Positions 31,167-40,143 are shown, numbered from the stretch's first letter. The stretch is DNA of 64,000 nt from Chromohalobacter israelensis (GCA_000761475.1 JQNW01000004.1:515489-579488), one strand, 5' to 3'. Numbers and translations: made by a program. Notes: generated by a model from the letters alone, not told the origin.

Positions 31167-32071
31167 GCGCCAATGAACGGCTGATCGTCATCGACTGGGG
31201 GACCAGCAACTTCCGGGCGTTCCTGGTGGATCGGCAAAGCGGCGCCTGCCTCGAGACGCGGCGCAGCGAGGCAGGGCTCAAGGCATTGGCGACCGCCGAG
31301 TTCCCGCATTACTGCCAGGCGCAGGTCGGCGACTGGCGGGAAGGAGGGCGCGTGCCGGTGTATCTCGCCGGCATGGTGGGCTCCAAGCGGGGCTGGAGCG
31401 AAGCGCCGCAGCTCGACTTGCCCGTCACGGACGCGGATCTGGCCGCCCATGTCGTGGCCGCCCCGGGGCTGGAAAACACCTGGATCGTGCCGGGCGTCAA
31501 GCAGGTCGACGATACGCACTGCGATGTCATGCGCGGCGAGGAAGTCCAGGCATTCGGCGCCCTGGCGCTGGCCGACACGCTGGATGCCGATTGCTGCCTG
31601 CCGGGAACGCACAGCAAATGGGCGCGATTGCGCGATGGTCGCCTGACCGCCTTCACCACCTTGATGACCGGCGAGCTGTATCACGCGGTGCGATTCCATA
31701 CCTTGCCGGGCGAGCCCGCGCGAGACGAGGCGCCGTTCGATGAAGCGGCCTTTCGCCAGGGCGTGGCGCGGGCCCAGAGCGAGGACGGAGTCCTGCATGC
31801 CTTGTTCGAGGCGCGTAGCCGGCATCTGTACCAAGGGCTTGCCGCCGGCCAGGTGGGCAGCTTCCTGTCCGGGGTCCTGATCGGCGAGGAAGTCCGCGCC
31901 ATGCGTGCCACCCGGCCCGATCTCGAGCGCTTGCTGCTGATCGGTGCCGAGGCATTGCGCACGCCTTACACGCTTGCGCTGAACATGGCCGGCCTCGAGG
32001 TCACGCCCCTGGATAGCGATGCGGCGACCCTGGCGGGGCTGGCCATGATCGCCGCGCGTCATCACGCCTGA
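31163..32071 (+). CDS. dgoK: 2-dehydro-3-deoxygalactonokinase
   Basis: A 302-residue kinase of the DgoK family (sugar-kinase/ASKHA fold) that phosphorylates 2-keto-3-deoxy-galactonate at C6. Diagnostic parts are VIDWGTSNFRAFLVD (phosphate loop near residue 10), YLAGMVGSKRGW, CCLPGTHSKWARL and the C-terminal LLIGAEALRTPY. It follows dgoA with overlapping start and stop and completes the dgoD-dgoK-dgoA sequence of reactions with the gene pair 9 kb upstream. Confidence 0.93.
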   Translation: MSANERLIVIDWGTSNFRAFLVDRQSGACLETRRSEAGLKALATAEFPHYCQAQVGDWREGGRVPVYLAGMVGSKRGWSEAPQLDLPVTDADLAAHVVAAPGLENTWIVPGVKQVDDTHCDVMRGEEVQAFGALALADTLDADCCLPGTHSKWARLRDGRLTAFTTLMTGELYHAVRFHTLPGEPARDEAPFDEAAFRQGVARAQSEDGVLHALFEARSRHLYQGLAAGQVGSFLSGVLIGEEVRAMRATRPDLERLLLIGAEALRTPYTLALNMAGLEVTPLDSDAATLAGLAMIAARHHA

Positions 32072-32095
32072 TCGCCGTCTCCCCCTGACAAGCTT

Positions 32096-32142
32096 CCCAT
32101 GCCCCATCGTGGTGCGCGCCCTGTGCCGCGGTGGGGCATGGG
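32096..32142 (+). terminator. Hairpin after dgoK
   Basis: CCCATGCCCCA (32096-32106) pairs perfectly with TGGGGCATGGG (32132-32142), 25 bases after the dgoK stop. The loop is 25 bases and there is no T-run. Confidence 0.5.
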
Positions 32143-32295
32143 CGTGTCGCCGGGGCGCTCATGCCCCGCAGTCGGCCCCCAGCCGTCTGCGCTCGGCCCT
32201 TTATCTGCAGGGGCTGACGTGCAGATGGCATGATCCGTGCTAACGTCACCAGTATGTCACCGCGACAGGTGGCGTGGCGCCAAGGGGAGAGGCTC

Positions 32296-33168
32296 ATGAC
32301 GCAAACGGTTTCGCGGTCGCCGTGGCTGGTGTTCACCGATCTGGATGGCACGCTGCTCGATCATGACAGCTATACGTGGCAGCCTGCCGCCGCCTGGCTG
32401 GCTCGGCTTGCCGAGGCCGGTATCGCGGTCATTCCCACGACCAGCAAGACCCGCCAGGAACTGCTTTCCCTGCGTGACGACCTGGGGCTCGAGGCGACCC
32501 CGTTCATCGCCGAGAACGGCGCGGTGATCGGACTGCCAGCAAGCTGGCAGCACGCTCGCTTGGATCGTGATCCCGCCGCGCCGGATGGGCTGATCGTCAA
32601 GACGCCGTCACTGGACATCGGCTTCATCCGGCGGCGCCTGGCGGTGCTGCGCGACCGCCTGGACGTGCGCTTTCGCGGCATGGGCGAATTATCGCTCGAC
32701 ACGATCTGCGAATTGACCGCGTTGAGTGCCGACAAGGCCCGCCAGGCGCTGGCCCGCGAAGGCAGCGAGCCGTTGATATGGGACGACGACGAGGCCGCGC
32801 TGGCCCGTTTCCGGCGGGCCCTGGAGAGCGATGGCTTGCGGCTGACCCGGGGCGGGCGCTTCTGGCATGTCATGGGGGCGGTGGACAAGGGGCAGGCGGT
32901 ACGCTGGCTGGTCGAGCGCTATACGGCACTGCGAGGGACCACGCCCGGCACCGTGGGGCTCGGCGATGGCCCCAACGATATCAGCCTGCTCGAGGCGGTC
33001 GATCATCCGATTCTGGTACGCGGCAAGCATGGTGCGACGGTGAACGTCGCCACCGAGGTGCCGCTCTTTCGCACCCGGCAGCCCGGCCCGGAAGGCTGGG
33101 CCGAGGGCATCGCCGACTGGTGGCACACGCGCTGGGACACGTCACCCAGGGAGGGGACCGCACGATGA
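32296..33168 (+). CDS. HAD-IIB phosphatase, mannosyl/glucosyl-3-phosphoglycerate phosphatase
   Basis: A 290-residue HAD phosphatase of subclass IIB (MPGP type). Motif I is FTDLDGTLLD (nucleophile Asp15), motif II PTTSKTR, and motif IV GLGDGPNDISLLEAVD near residue 225. IAENGAVI is typical of mannosyl-3-phosphoglycerate phosphatases. The ATG overlaps nothing upstream and follows GGGGAGAGG. It overlaps the glycosyltransferase gene by four bases, so the two proteins probably act in sequence. It would dephosphorylate glucosyl- or mannosyl-3-phosphoglycerate to the compatible solute. Confidence 0.85.
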   Translation: MTQTVSRSPWLVFTDLDGTLLDHDSYTWQPAAAWLARLAEAGIAVIPTTSKTRQELLSLRDDLGLEATPFIAENGAVIGLPASWQHARLDRDPAAPDGLIVKTPSLDIGFIRRRLAVLRDRLDVRFRGMGELSLDTICELTALSADKARQALAREGSEPLIWDDDEAALARFRRALESDGLRLTRGGRFWHVMGAVDKGQAVRWLVERYTALRGTTPGTVGLGDGPNDISLLEAVDHPILVRGKHGATVNVATEVPLFRTRQPGPEGWAEGIADWWHTRWDTSPREGTAR

Positions 33169-34385
33169 GCGACTTCTATCAAAACGGCATTGTCACCACG
33201 TTCCATAACCTGACCCAGCGCCCGGTGGAGGCACTGGAATCCGATCTGCTGCGATTTTCCCGACGCCGCCCGATGGGGTTGATCCTGCCCTCGCTGTTCT
33301 CCGAACTCGAGGGGCCGGCGCTATCGAACATCGTCGACGAGCTGGCGCAGGTGCCCTACCTCTCGGAAATCGTGATCGGGCTGGATCGTGCCGACCGCGA
33401 CCAGTTCCTGCGTGCCCGCGAATTCTTCTCGCGCCTGCCGCAGCATCACCGCATCCTGTGGAACGATGGCCCGCGTCTGTCGGCGCTGGATGCCGAGCTG
33501 AGCGCGCTCGACCTGGCCCCGCAGGAGCCCGGCAAGGGGCGCAACGTCTGGTATTGCAGCGGTTACGTGCTGGCCTCCGCGCGCACGTCGGCGGTGGCGC
33601 TGCACGATTGCGACATCGTGACCTATGACCGGGGCATGCTGGCACGCCTGCTGTATCCGGTCGCCAATCCGCAGTTCAACTACGAATTCTGCAAGGGCTA
33701 TTACTCGCGGGTGGCCGACGGCAAGCTCAACGGGCGTGTCGCGCGGTTGATGGTGACCCCGCTGATCCGTGCGCTGAAGATGGTCTTCGGGCCGCTGCCG
33801 TACCTGGAATATCTGGACAGCTATCGTTATCCGCTCTCGGGAGAGTTCTCGATGCGCGCCGATGTGCTCGACGGCATCCGCATTCCCAGCGACTGGGGGC
33901 TGGAGATCGGCGTGCTGTCGGAGGTTCATCGCAACCACTCGACCAAGCGGCTGTGCCAGGTGGACATCGCCGATGCCTACGATCACAAGCATCAGCCCGT
34001 CTCCCAGGACGATCCCAGCGGCGGCCTCAACCGCATGAGCCTGGACATCGCCAAGGCCATGTTCCGCAAGCTGGCGACACTGGGCGTGCCCATCCACTCC
34101 GAGACCTTCCGCACCATCAAGGCAACCTACTATCGCACCGCGCTGGATCTGATCGAGGCCTACGACAACGACGCGCGCATGAACGGTCTGTCGCTCGATC
34201 GTCACAGCGAGGAGCAGGCCGTGGAGCTTTTCACCGCCAACATCCTCGAGGCGGGCGCCTCGTTTCTCGAATCGCCCCGCGACAAGCCCTTCATTCCCAG
34301 CTGGAACCGCGTGGGGGCGGCGATCCATGACCTCAAGGAGCGCATGTACGAGGCCGTGGAGCTGGACAATCAGGGCCAGGTCTGA
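33165..34385 (+). CDS. gpgS: Glucosyl-3-phosphoglycerate synthase-like glycosyltransferase
   Basis: A 406-residue retaining glycosyltransferase of the GpgS/MpgS type. It has VIGLDRADRDQF, a DCD metal motif in VALHDCDIVTYDR (Asp near 147), YRYPLSGEFSMRADVL, and GLEIGVLSEVHRN with a likely metal-binding His later in AYDHKHQ. These proteins transfer glucose (or mannose) from NDP-sugar to 3-phosphoglycerate. With the overlapping phosphatase gene this gives a two-step route to glucosylglycerate or mannosylglycerate, osmolytes of halophiles. Glucose versus mannose cannot be decided from the sequence here. Confidence 0.78.
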   Translation: MSDFYQNGIVTTFHNLTQRPVEALESDLLRFSRRRPMGLILPSLFSELEGPALSNIVDELAQVPYLSEIVIGLDRADRDQFLRAREFFSRLPQHHRILWNDGPRLSALDAELSALDLAPQEPGKGRNVWYCSGYVLASARTSAVALHDCDIVTYDRGMLARLLYPVANPQFNYEFCKGYYSRVADGKLNGRVARLMVTPLIRALKMVFGPLPYLEYLDSYRYPLSGEFSMRADVLDGIRIPSDWGLEIGVLSEVHRNHSTKRLCQVDIADAYDHKHQPVSQDDPSGGLNRMSLDIAKAMFRKLATLGVPIHSETFRTIKATYYRTALDLIEAYDNDARMNGLSLDRHSEEQAVELFTANILEAGASFLESPRDKPFIPSWNRVGAAIHDLKERMYEAVELDNQGQV

Positions 34386-34400
34386 CCCGCGAGGCATGCG

Positions 34401-34448
34401 TCAGATCGGGTTGCTGGCCAGCACCTTGCGCAAAAAGCGTTGCGTGCG
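34401..34448 (-). pseudogene. 3' remnant of an amino-acid ABC transporter ATPase gene
   Basis: Reading the minus strand, 15 codons RTQRFLRKVLASNPI are followed by TGA. This matches the usual C-terminus of GlnQ/HisP-type ATPases (ERT-x-x-FL-x-x-VL). An in-frame stop lies directly upstream and the sequence then changes to AT-rich DNA. I read it as a gene cut off at the edge of inserted DNA. The match is short. Confidence 0.5.
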
Positions 34449-34529
34449 TTAAGCCACGGCATTTCTTTCGCTGGTATCGCCTGGCTTATGCATCAGCGGC
34501 ATGGTGCGCATTCTATTATTCCTAAAAAA

Positions 34530-34541
34530 TATAACGTTATA
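34530..34541. promoter_or_regulatory. AT-rich palindrome over the promoter of the sulfide-oxidation genes
   Basis: TATAACGTTATA is a perfect 12-bp palindrome that overlaps a TATAAT -10 candidate (34538-34543), 62 bases before the persulfide-dioxygenase-like gene. It is a candidate repressor site, for example for an ArsR-type sulfide sensor such as BigR/SqrR. No such regulator gene is in this window. Confidence 0.45.
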
Positions 34542-34602
34542 ATAAGATGTGTACTATCATGGGTTTCACAATCTCATGTTCACGACAGTGGAATCATAGT
34601 TG

Positions 34603-35514
34603 ATGAAAACCTTTGCTTTATCACGTGCGCAACAATCTGGTCAGCCGGACGTGGCAGGCTTTTTCGATCCCCGTACCTTCAGCATTCAATACGTCGTCAG
34701 TGATCCGTCGACTCAGCGGTGTGCGATCATCGATCCGGTGCTCGACTTCGATGAGAAATCCGGTGCGACAGCGACGCTCCAGGCCGATGAGCTGCTGGCC
34801 TACATCGAGCGGGAAGGGCTCGAGGTCGACTGGGTGCTGGATACGCACCCGCACGCGGATCACTTTTCCGCCGCACGCTATCTGCATGAAAAAACCGGCG
34901 CGCCCACCGCCATTGGCAGGCCGGTGACTCAAGTACAGGCTCTCTGGAAGGACATCTACAACTGGCCGGATCTGCAGGATGACGGTAGCCAGTGGGATCG
35001 TCTGTTCGACGAAGGGGATACCTTCAGGCTGGGCGAGATCGAGTGCCGCGTGATGCACTCGCCGGGCCATACGTTGGCATCGATCACCTACGTGATCGGC
35101 GATGCCGCCTTCGTTCACGATACGCTGTTCCAGCCCGATTTCGGCACCGCCCGCGCCGACTTCCCCGGCGGCAGCGCGCATCAGCTTTGGAACTCGATCC
35201 AGGCGATCCTGGCGCTGCCCGACGAGACGCGTCTGTTTACCGGTCACGACTACATGCCCGATGGCCGCGAGCCGCAGTGGGAAAGCACCGTGCGCGAGCA
35301 GCGCGAGACCAACAAGCATCGCTTGAGCGACAGTAGCGAAGCCGAGTACGTCGAGCTGCGCAATCGCCGCGATAGCGAGCTACCGATGCCGAAGCTGATC
35401 CTGCACGCGTTGCAGGTCAACATCCTCGGTGGGCGTCTCCCAGAGCCGGAGAGCAACGGCAAGCGTTATCTGAAATTCCCGCTCGATGCTTTGGAAGGCG
35501 CGGCGTGGGAATGA
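34603..35514 (+). CDS. MBL-fold hydrolase, persulfide dioxygenase/BLH-like
   Basis: A 303-residue metallo-beta-lactamase-fold protein. It has the metal motif DTHPHADH (His near 83), a later His in MHSPGHTLAS, VHDTLFQPDFGTARADFPGGS and FTGHDYMP. This arrangement is typical of ETHE1/BLH-type persulfide dioxygenases, which oxidise glutathione persulfide to sulfite. It starts at 34603; the TTG at 34600 has no support. It heads a group with SQR and SulP. The ribosome site (GTGGAA) is weak. Confidence 0.83.
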   Translation: MKTFALSRAQQSGQPDVAGFFDPRTFSIQYVVSDPSTQRCAIIDPVLDFDEKSGATATLQADELLAYIEREGLEVDWVLDTHPHADHFSAARYLHEKTGAPTAIGRPVTQVQALWKDIYNWPDLQDDGSQWDRLFDEGDTFRLGEIECRVMHSPGHTLASITYVIGDAAFVHDTLFQPDFGTARADFPGGSAHQLWNSIQAILALPDETRLFTGHDYMPDGREPQWESTVREQRETNKHRLSDSSEAEYVELRNRRDSELPMPKLILHALQVNILGGRLPEPESNGKRYLKFPLDALEGAAWE

Positions 35515-35572
35515 GAAGTCGCCGCCGTCAGGCCATACCGCGCCGCGCTGAATCTACCAACGGGAGCCAGTC

Positions 35573-36841
35573 ATGAACGAATCGACAGTCGTGGACGAAA
35601 CGAAGACCAAGAACGACCAACGCCATGACATCGTCATCATCGGTGGTGGGGCAGGGGGCATCGCGGTCGCCGCGAGTCTGCACAAACGCCGTTCCGATCT
35701 CGATATCGCCATCGTCGAGCCTGCGCAGGATCACTTCTACCAGCCCGGCTGGACGCTGGTGGGAGGTGGCGTGTTCACTCCGGAGCAGACCCGGCGTTCG
35801 ATGCGCTCGGTGATGCCGAGCTTCGTGACCTGGCACCAGACCGCGGCGGAACGGCTGCTGCCGGATTCCCGCCAGGTCGTGCTGGGCAATGGCGTGACGC
35901 TGGGATATCGAGCGCTGGTAGTCGCGCCGGGACTCGAGATCGACTGGCAGGCGATCGATGGCCTCGAGGAGACGCTGGGCAAGAATGGCGTGACGTCGAA
36001 CTACCGTTTCGATCTGGCGCCTTATACCTGGTCGATGGTGCAGTCGATGCGTGGCGGCAAGGCGCTCTTTACCCAGCCTCCGATGCCGATCAAGTGTGCC
36101 GGCGCGCCACAGAAGGCGATGTATCTCTCCTGCTATGAGTGGGAGAAGCAGGGCATTCTGAACAATATCGACGTTCACTTCCACAATGCCGGTGGCGTGA
36201 TGTTCGGCGTTTCGGACTTCGTGCCGGCGCTGGATGAATACGTGCAGCGCTACGGCATCCACAAGCAGTTCCAGCAGAACCTCGTCGCCGTGGACGGCCC
36301 GGCCCAGAAAGCGCGTTTTCGCGTCACGAGCGAGGACGGCAGTGAAGAGATCGAAACCGATTTCGACATGCTTCACGTCGTGCCGCCGCAGCGCGCCCCA
36401 CGGCTGGTGCGCGAATCGCCGCTGGCCAACGAGGGCGGCTGGCTCGACCTGGACGCCGACACTCTCCAGCACAACCGCTTCAGCGATGTCTTCGGTCTCG
36501 GCGATGCCAGCGGCACCGGCAATGCCAAGACGGCTGCCGCCGTGCGCAAGCAGGCCCCGGTAGTGGCGGACAATCTGGTCGCGTCACTCGATGGCAAGCC
36601 GATGCCCTCCGGTTACCCAGGGTATGGCGCCTGCCCGTTGACGGTGGAGCGTGGCCGCGTGGTGCTGGCGGAGTTCGGTTACGGCGGCCAGTTGCAGCCG
36701 ACCTTCCCCTCCTGGATCAACCAGGCGACAAGACCAACCAAGCTTGGCTGGAACATCAAAGCGCAACAATTGCCCTTCATCTACTGGCACCTGATGCTCA
36801 AGGGGCATGAGTGGTTGGCCAAACCGCAGCGTCGTTCCTGA
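35573..36841 (+). CDS. sqr: Sulfide:quinone oxidoreductase
   Basis: A 422-residue FAD-dependent flavoprotein of the SQR family. The dinucleotide fold is VIIGGGAGGIAVAASL near residue 22. The redox-active cysteines are in PIKCAGAPQKAMYL and GYGACPL. FGLGDASGTGNAKTAAAVRKQAP is the second FAD-binding block. It oxidises sulfide to persulfide and passes electrons to quinone on the inner face of the membrane. GGGAG precedes the ATG. It follows the persulfide-dioxygenase-like gene by 58 bases. Confidence 0.9.
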   Translation: MNESTVVDETKTKNDQRHDIVIIGGGAGGIAVAASLHKRRSDLDIAIVEPAQDHFYQPGWTLVGGGVFTPEQTRRSMRSVMPSFVTWHQTAAERLLPDSRQVVLGNGVTLGYRALVVAPGLEIDWQAIDGLEETLGKNGVTSNYRFDLAPYTWSMVQSMRGGKALFTQPPMPIKCAGAPQKAMYLSCYEWEKQGILNNIDVHFHNAGGVMFGVSDFVPALDEYVQRYGIHKQFQQNLVAVDGPAQKARFRVTSEDGSEEIETDFDMLHVVPPQRAPRLVRESPLANEGGWLDLDADTLQHNRFSDVFGLGDASGTGNAKTAAAVRKQAPVVADNLVASLDGKPMPSGYPGYGACPLTVERGRVVLAEFGYGGQLQPTFPSWINQATRPTKLGWNIKAQQLPFIYWHLMLKGHEWLAKPQRRS

Positions 36842-36902
36842 ACGGTGCATCTTGCATGAATGACAGCTCACGACACGGTTCGGAGAACGAGGCTGAGAAA
36901 AC

Positions 36903-38696
36903 ATGAATCAGCAGCATAGGGTCGGGTTGGCACGCTGGCTGCCGATTCTCGACTGGGGACGGCGCTACAACGGCAAGTGGTTGGGCGAGGATCTGCTGGC
37001 GGCGGTCATCGTGGCGCTGATGCTGATTCCGCAGGCATTGGCCTACGCGATGCTGGCGGGACTTCCCCCGGTGGTGGGGTTGTACGCTAGCCTCGTGCCG
37101 CTGGTGGTCTACACGCTATTGGGGACCAGCACGACGTTGTCGGTGGGACCGATGGCGGTTGTCTCGTTGATGACGGCATCCGCCTTGTCGCAGGTAGCCG
37201 AATCGGGTTCGCAGGACTATATCGCCGCGGCCTTGGTACTGGCGCTGCTTTCCGGCGGCATTCTGCTGATCATGGGGCTCTGCCGGCTGGGCTTTCTGGT
37301 CAACTTTCTGAGCCACCCGGTGATGACCGGCTTCGTCAGCGCCTCGGGCGTACTGATCGCGGCGAGTCAGCTCAAGCAGTTGCTTGGAGTCGACCTGTCG
37401 GGCTCGACGTTACCGGCGCTGGTGGCTCAGCTGCCTTCCGTGCTGGAAGATGTCAGTCTGCCGACGATGAGCATCGGGCTGGGATCGCTTCTGGTGTTGT
37501 GGCTGGTACGGCGGTGGGGTAAATCCGCGTTGGAGCGCTGCAGAGTACCGGCCAGAGTGGCGGGCGTGCTGGTCAAGTTGGCGCCCATCGCCACCATCAT
37601 GCTGGCGACGTTGGTGGCCGGTGCGGCGGGATGGCTCGGTAATGGGGTCGCCGTCATCGGCGAAATTCCTGCCGGCCTGCCGCCGTTGACCCTGCCCGAC
37701 TGGGAGCCTGCGCTGTGGCGATCACTGATCGGCTCGGCAGTACTGATCAGCATCGTCGGCTACGTGGAGTCAGTGTCGGTGGCGCAGGCGCTGGCGGTGC
37801 GTCGAGGCGAGCGCGTCGACCCGGATCAGGAACTGATCGGGTTGGGGGGAGCCAATCTGGCGGCTTCGTTCACCGGCGGCATGCCGATCACCGGCGGCTT
37901 CTCCCGTTCCGTGGTCAACTTCGATGCCGGTGCCCGTACTCCGGCCTCCAGTGCGTTCACCGCGGTGGGCATCGCCTTGGCCATGCTGTTTCTTTCGCCC
38001 TGGCTGAGACAATTGCCGATGGGAACGCTGGCGGCGACCATCGTCATCGCCACCGTGTCGCTGGTCGATCTGGCGGCATTCAAGCGTGTCTGGCGCTATG
38101 CTCGTGGCGAAGGCATCGCCATGTCGGCGACTGCACTGGCGACGCTGATGCTGGGCGTGGACGTGGGCATCCTGGTCGGTGTCGCCATGTCGCTGGCGTT
38201 GCATCTGTATGGCACCAGCCGCCCGCACAGCGCGGAAGTCGGTCGCATCCCCGGCACCGAGCATTTTCGCAACGTCCGTCGCCATGCCGTGGAAACCGAC
38301 GTCAGCGTCGCCATCCTGCGCGTCGACGAGAGCCTTTACTTTGCCAACGTTCGCCACCTGGAGGACCTCATCACAGCGGTAGTCAATCGCGATCCACCGC
38401 CGCGGGATCTAGTGCTGGCCTGCCAAGCGATCAATGTCATCGACGCCACGGCATTGGAGAGCCTCGAAGCGCTTAATCGGCGCCTACAGGACAGACATAT
38501 CGGATTGCATCTTGCCGAGGTCAAAGGACCGGTGATGGATCGATTGAGTCGTACTGAATTGCTCGAAACGCTCAATGGCCGGGTTTTTCTGAGCACCTTC
38601 GATGCCTGGTGCGAGCTGCATGGCCGAGGCTCGGCGCCACTGAGCCATCCCAGTATCGAAACATCGGTATCTGGATATTCAGCAACTGCTGGCTGA
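36903..38696 (+). CDS. SulP-family anion transporter with STAS domain
   Basis: A 597-residue inner-membrane SLC26/SulP protein with about 12-14 hydrophobic segments. It contains LIPQALAYAMLAGLPPVVGLYAS and MPITGGFSRSVVNFDAGART, both family signatures. A C-terminal STAS domain lies at about 465-575 (AILRVDESLYFANV, LVLACQAINVIDATALESL). It lies in the sulfide-oxidation group, so export of sulfite/sulfate or uptake of a sulfur oxyanion is plausible. The direction of transport is not shown. Confidence 0.87.
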   Translation: MNQQHRVGLARWLPILDWGRRYNGKWLGEDLLAAVIVALMLIPQALAYAMLAGLPPVVGLYASLVPLVVYTLLGTSTTLSVGPMAVVSLMTASALSQVAESGSQDYIAAALVLALLSGGILLIMGLCRLGFLVNFLSHPVMTGFVSASGVLIAASQLKQLLGVDLSGSTLPALVAQLPSVLEDVSLPTMSIGLGSLLVLWLVRRWGKSALERCRVPARVAGVLVKLAPIATIMLATLVAGAAGWLGNGVAVIGEIPAGLPPLTLPDWEPALWRSLIGSAVLISIVGYVESVSVAQALAVRRGERVDPDQELIGLGGANLAASFTGGMPITGGFSRSVVNFDAGARTPASSAFTAVGIALAMLFLSPWLRQLPMGTLAATIVIATVSLVDLAAFKRVWRYARGEGIAMSATALATLMLGVDVGILVGVAMSLALHLYGTSRPHSAEVGRIPGTEHFRNVRRHAVETDVSVAILRVDESLYFANVRHLEDLITAVVNRDPPPRDLVLACQAINVIDATALESLEALNRRLQDRHIGLHLAEVKGPVMDRLSRTELLETLNGRVFLSTFDAWCELHGRGSAPLSHPSIETSVSGYSATAG

Positions 38697-38753
38697 AAAT
38701 ATCGATATAAAATGGAAGGTGATTGTCGGCCCTGGCTGCCTGAGGTCGAAAAC

Positions 38754-38777
38754 AGGGCTTGCCGAAAAGCAAGCCCT
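38754..38777. terminator. Bidirectional hairpin between sulP and the peroxiredoxin gene
   Basis: AGGGCTTGC (38754-38762) and GCAAGCCCT (38769-38777) pair perfectly over nine bases with a six-base loop. It lies between two convergent genes, where it can serve both. T-runs are short. Confidence 0.65.
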
Positions 38778-38797
38778 CGACAATGTTAAGAAACCAC

Positions 38798-39424
38798 TTA
38801 AATTTTGGTCATGCGCAAATATGGACGGATTTCCTTCCAGCCTTTCGGGAAAAGAGATTTTGCTTCTTCATTGGAAATGGATGGAGGGATGATGACGTCA
38901 TCGCCTGTTCGCCAGTCAGCGGGAAGGGCACAGTGATTGCTATCGCCGCACTGTAGGGCATCGATTACCCGAAGAATTTCATCAAAGTTGCGGCCCACAG
39001 CCATCGGGTAGGTCATGGTCAGGCGGACCTTCTTGTTTGGGTCGATGATAAATACGCTGCGTACAGCTGCGGTTTCGCTCTCGCCAGCGTGGATCATTTC
39101 GTACAGCTCAGCCACTTTGCAGTCGGCATCTGCAACGATCGGAAACTGCAGGTCGCAGTTCTGGGTGTCGTTGACGTCTTCAATCCACTTTACGTGTTCC
39201 TCGGCTGTATCTGTGGATAGGCCCAAGGGTTTTACATTGCGTGCTTCGAATTCTTTCGAGAGTTGGGCTGTCCGTCCCATTTCAGTGGTGCATACTGGTG
39301 TAAAATCAGCGGGATGGCTGAAAAAGAAGACCCATGAATCGCCGGCCCATTCGTGGAAGTTGATCTCACCTACTGTGGTATCGATAGTGAAATTGGGAGC
39401 GGTATCGCCTAGTAACAAACTCAT
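38798..39424 (-). CDS. 1-Cys peroxiredoxin (Prx6 family)
   Basis: A 208-residue peroxiredoxin of the Prx6/AhpC-TSA group. It has the peroxidatic cysteine in FTPVCTTEMG (Cys45), FFSHPADF just before it, and RSVFIIDPNKKVRLTMTYP with GRNFDEILRVIDALQ. Besides peroxides, such proteins can handle persulfides, which fits the surrounding sulfide genes. CAGGAG precedes the ATG. It is divergent from the DUF442 gene. Confidence 0.9.
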   Translation of the reverse strand: MSLLLGDTAPNFTIDTTVGEINFHEWAGDSWVFFFSHPADFTPVCTTEMGRTAQLSKEFEARNVKPLGLSTDTAEEHVKWIEDVNDTQNCDLQFPIVADADCKVAELYEMIHAGESETAAVRSVFIIDPNKKVRLTMTYPMAVGRNFDEILRVIDALQCGDSNHCALPADWRTGDDVIIPPSISNEEAKSLFPKGWKEIRPYLRMTKI

Positions 39425-39524
39425 TGCTGATCTCCTGTTCGTGCTTGGTCAGAAGCTTTATGCCGCCGAATCCGATGCCAATGATGACTGCTGTTATGAC
39501 GTTAGTAAAAAAAGTTATATCCAT
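39366..39524 (-). CDS. Possible small membrane protein ahead of the peroxiredoxin
   Basis: A 52-codon frame begins MDITFFTNVITAVIIGIGFG and continues GIKLLTKHEQEISNE. This gives a single hydrophobic helix with a charged end, like a small one-pass membrane protein. The last third overlaps the start of the peroxiredoxin gene in another frame. No good ribosome site precedes its ATG, so it may be chance, a leader peptide or a real microprotein. It matches no family I recognise. Confidence 0.35.
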   Translation of the reverse strand: MDITFFTNVITAVIIGIGFGGIKLLTKHEQEISNEFVTRRYRSQFHYRYHSR

Positions 39525-39579
39525 AGAACCAATAGTTTTTTGTTATCGATTTTTATTTTTTGGCTTTTGTGATATGAAC

Positions 39580-39585
39580 TATAAT
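39580..39585 (+). promoter_or_regulatory. Candidate -10 box for the DUF442/YeeE genes
   Basis: TATAAT lies 71 bases before the DUF442 start in very AT-rich DNA. No convincing -35 box is present at the right distance. Confidence 0.35.
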
Positions 39586-39655
39586 GACCTGAAGCCAAAT
39601 GCCGTTTCAGAAAGCGGTCAACTCCCGACAAATTTAGAGCGCAAGAGAGGTGGAT

Positions 39656-40096
39656 ATGGAGATAAAACGGCTTGATAGTCGATTGAGCGTCACGGCACAG
39701 CCCGAGCTCGATGAGCTTGAGCAACTGGCAGCTCAGGGATTTCGCACGATCCTTTCCAATCGTCCACGGGGCGAAAGTGAGGATCAGCCGGATCCGGATA
39801 CGCTTGAGCAAAAAGCGGAATCCTTGGGGATGGCCTGGTATCAGCTCCCGGTCAAACCCGGTGAGTATGCGCAGGGTGATATCGATGAGTTCGGCCGTAT
39901 TCTGGGTGAAGCGCCTGGGCAGGTTCTTGGATTTTGCCGTTCGGGCAAGCGCGTTACTCACCTTTGGGCTTTGTCGCAGGCAGGGCATCGCCCCGTTCCT
40001 GAACTCATCGAGGCGGCACAATCCGCCGGTTACGATCTTGAGCCCTTGCGTGAGCGTCTCGAGCAGCAGGCAAGCCAGGCGAACTCAGGGCACTAA
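39656..40096 (+). CDS. DUF442 / beta-lactamase-hydrolase-like (TIGR01244) sulfurtransferase-type protein
   Basis: A 146-residue phosphatase/rhodanese-like protein of the DUF442 (TIGR01244) family. The N-terminal part has LDSRLSVTAQPELDELEQLAAQGFRTILSNRP (conserved in pieces), then QLPVKPGEYAQGDIDEF and the catalytic loop FCRSGKR (Cys near residue 92). In BLH of Agrobacterium this domain is fused to a persulfide-dioxygenase domain. Here the two are encoded separately, with the MBL protein 4 kb upstream. AGAGAGG precedes the ATG at 39656. A role in sulfur transfer from persulfides is inferred. Confidence 0.83.
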   Translation: MEIKRLDSRLSVTAQPELDELEQLAAQGFRTILSNRPRGESEDQPDPDTLEQKAESLGMAWYQLPVKPGEYAQGDIDEFGRILGEAPGQVLGFCRSGKRVTHLWALSQAGHRPVPELIEAAQSAGYDLEPLRERLEQQASQANSGH

Positions 40097-40143
40097 GCAC
40101 GCCTGAGACCGACAAGCCCCCGATGCCAGACAGGGCTGTGCAG

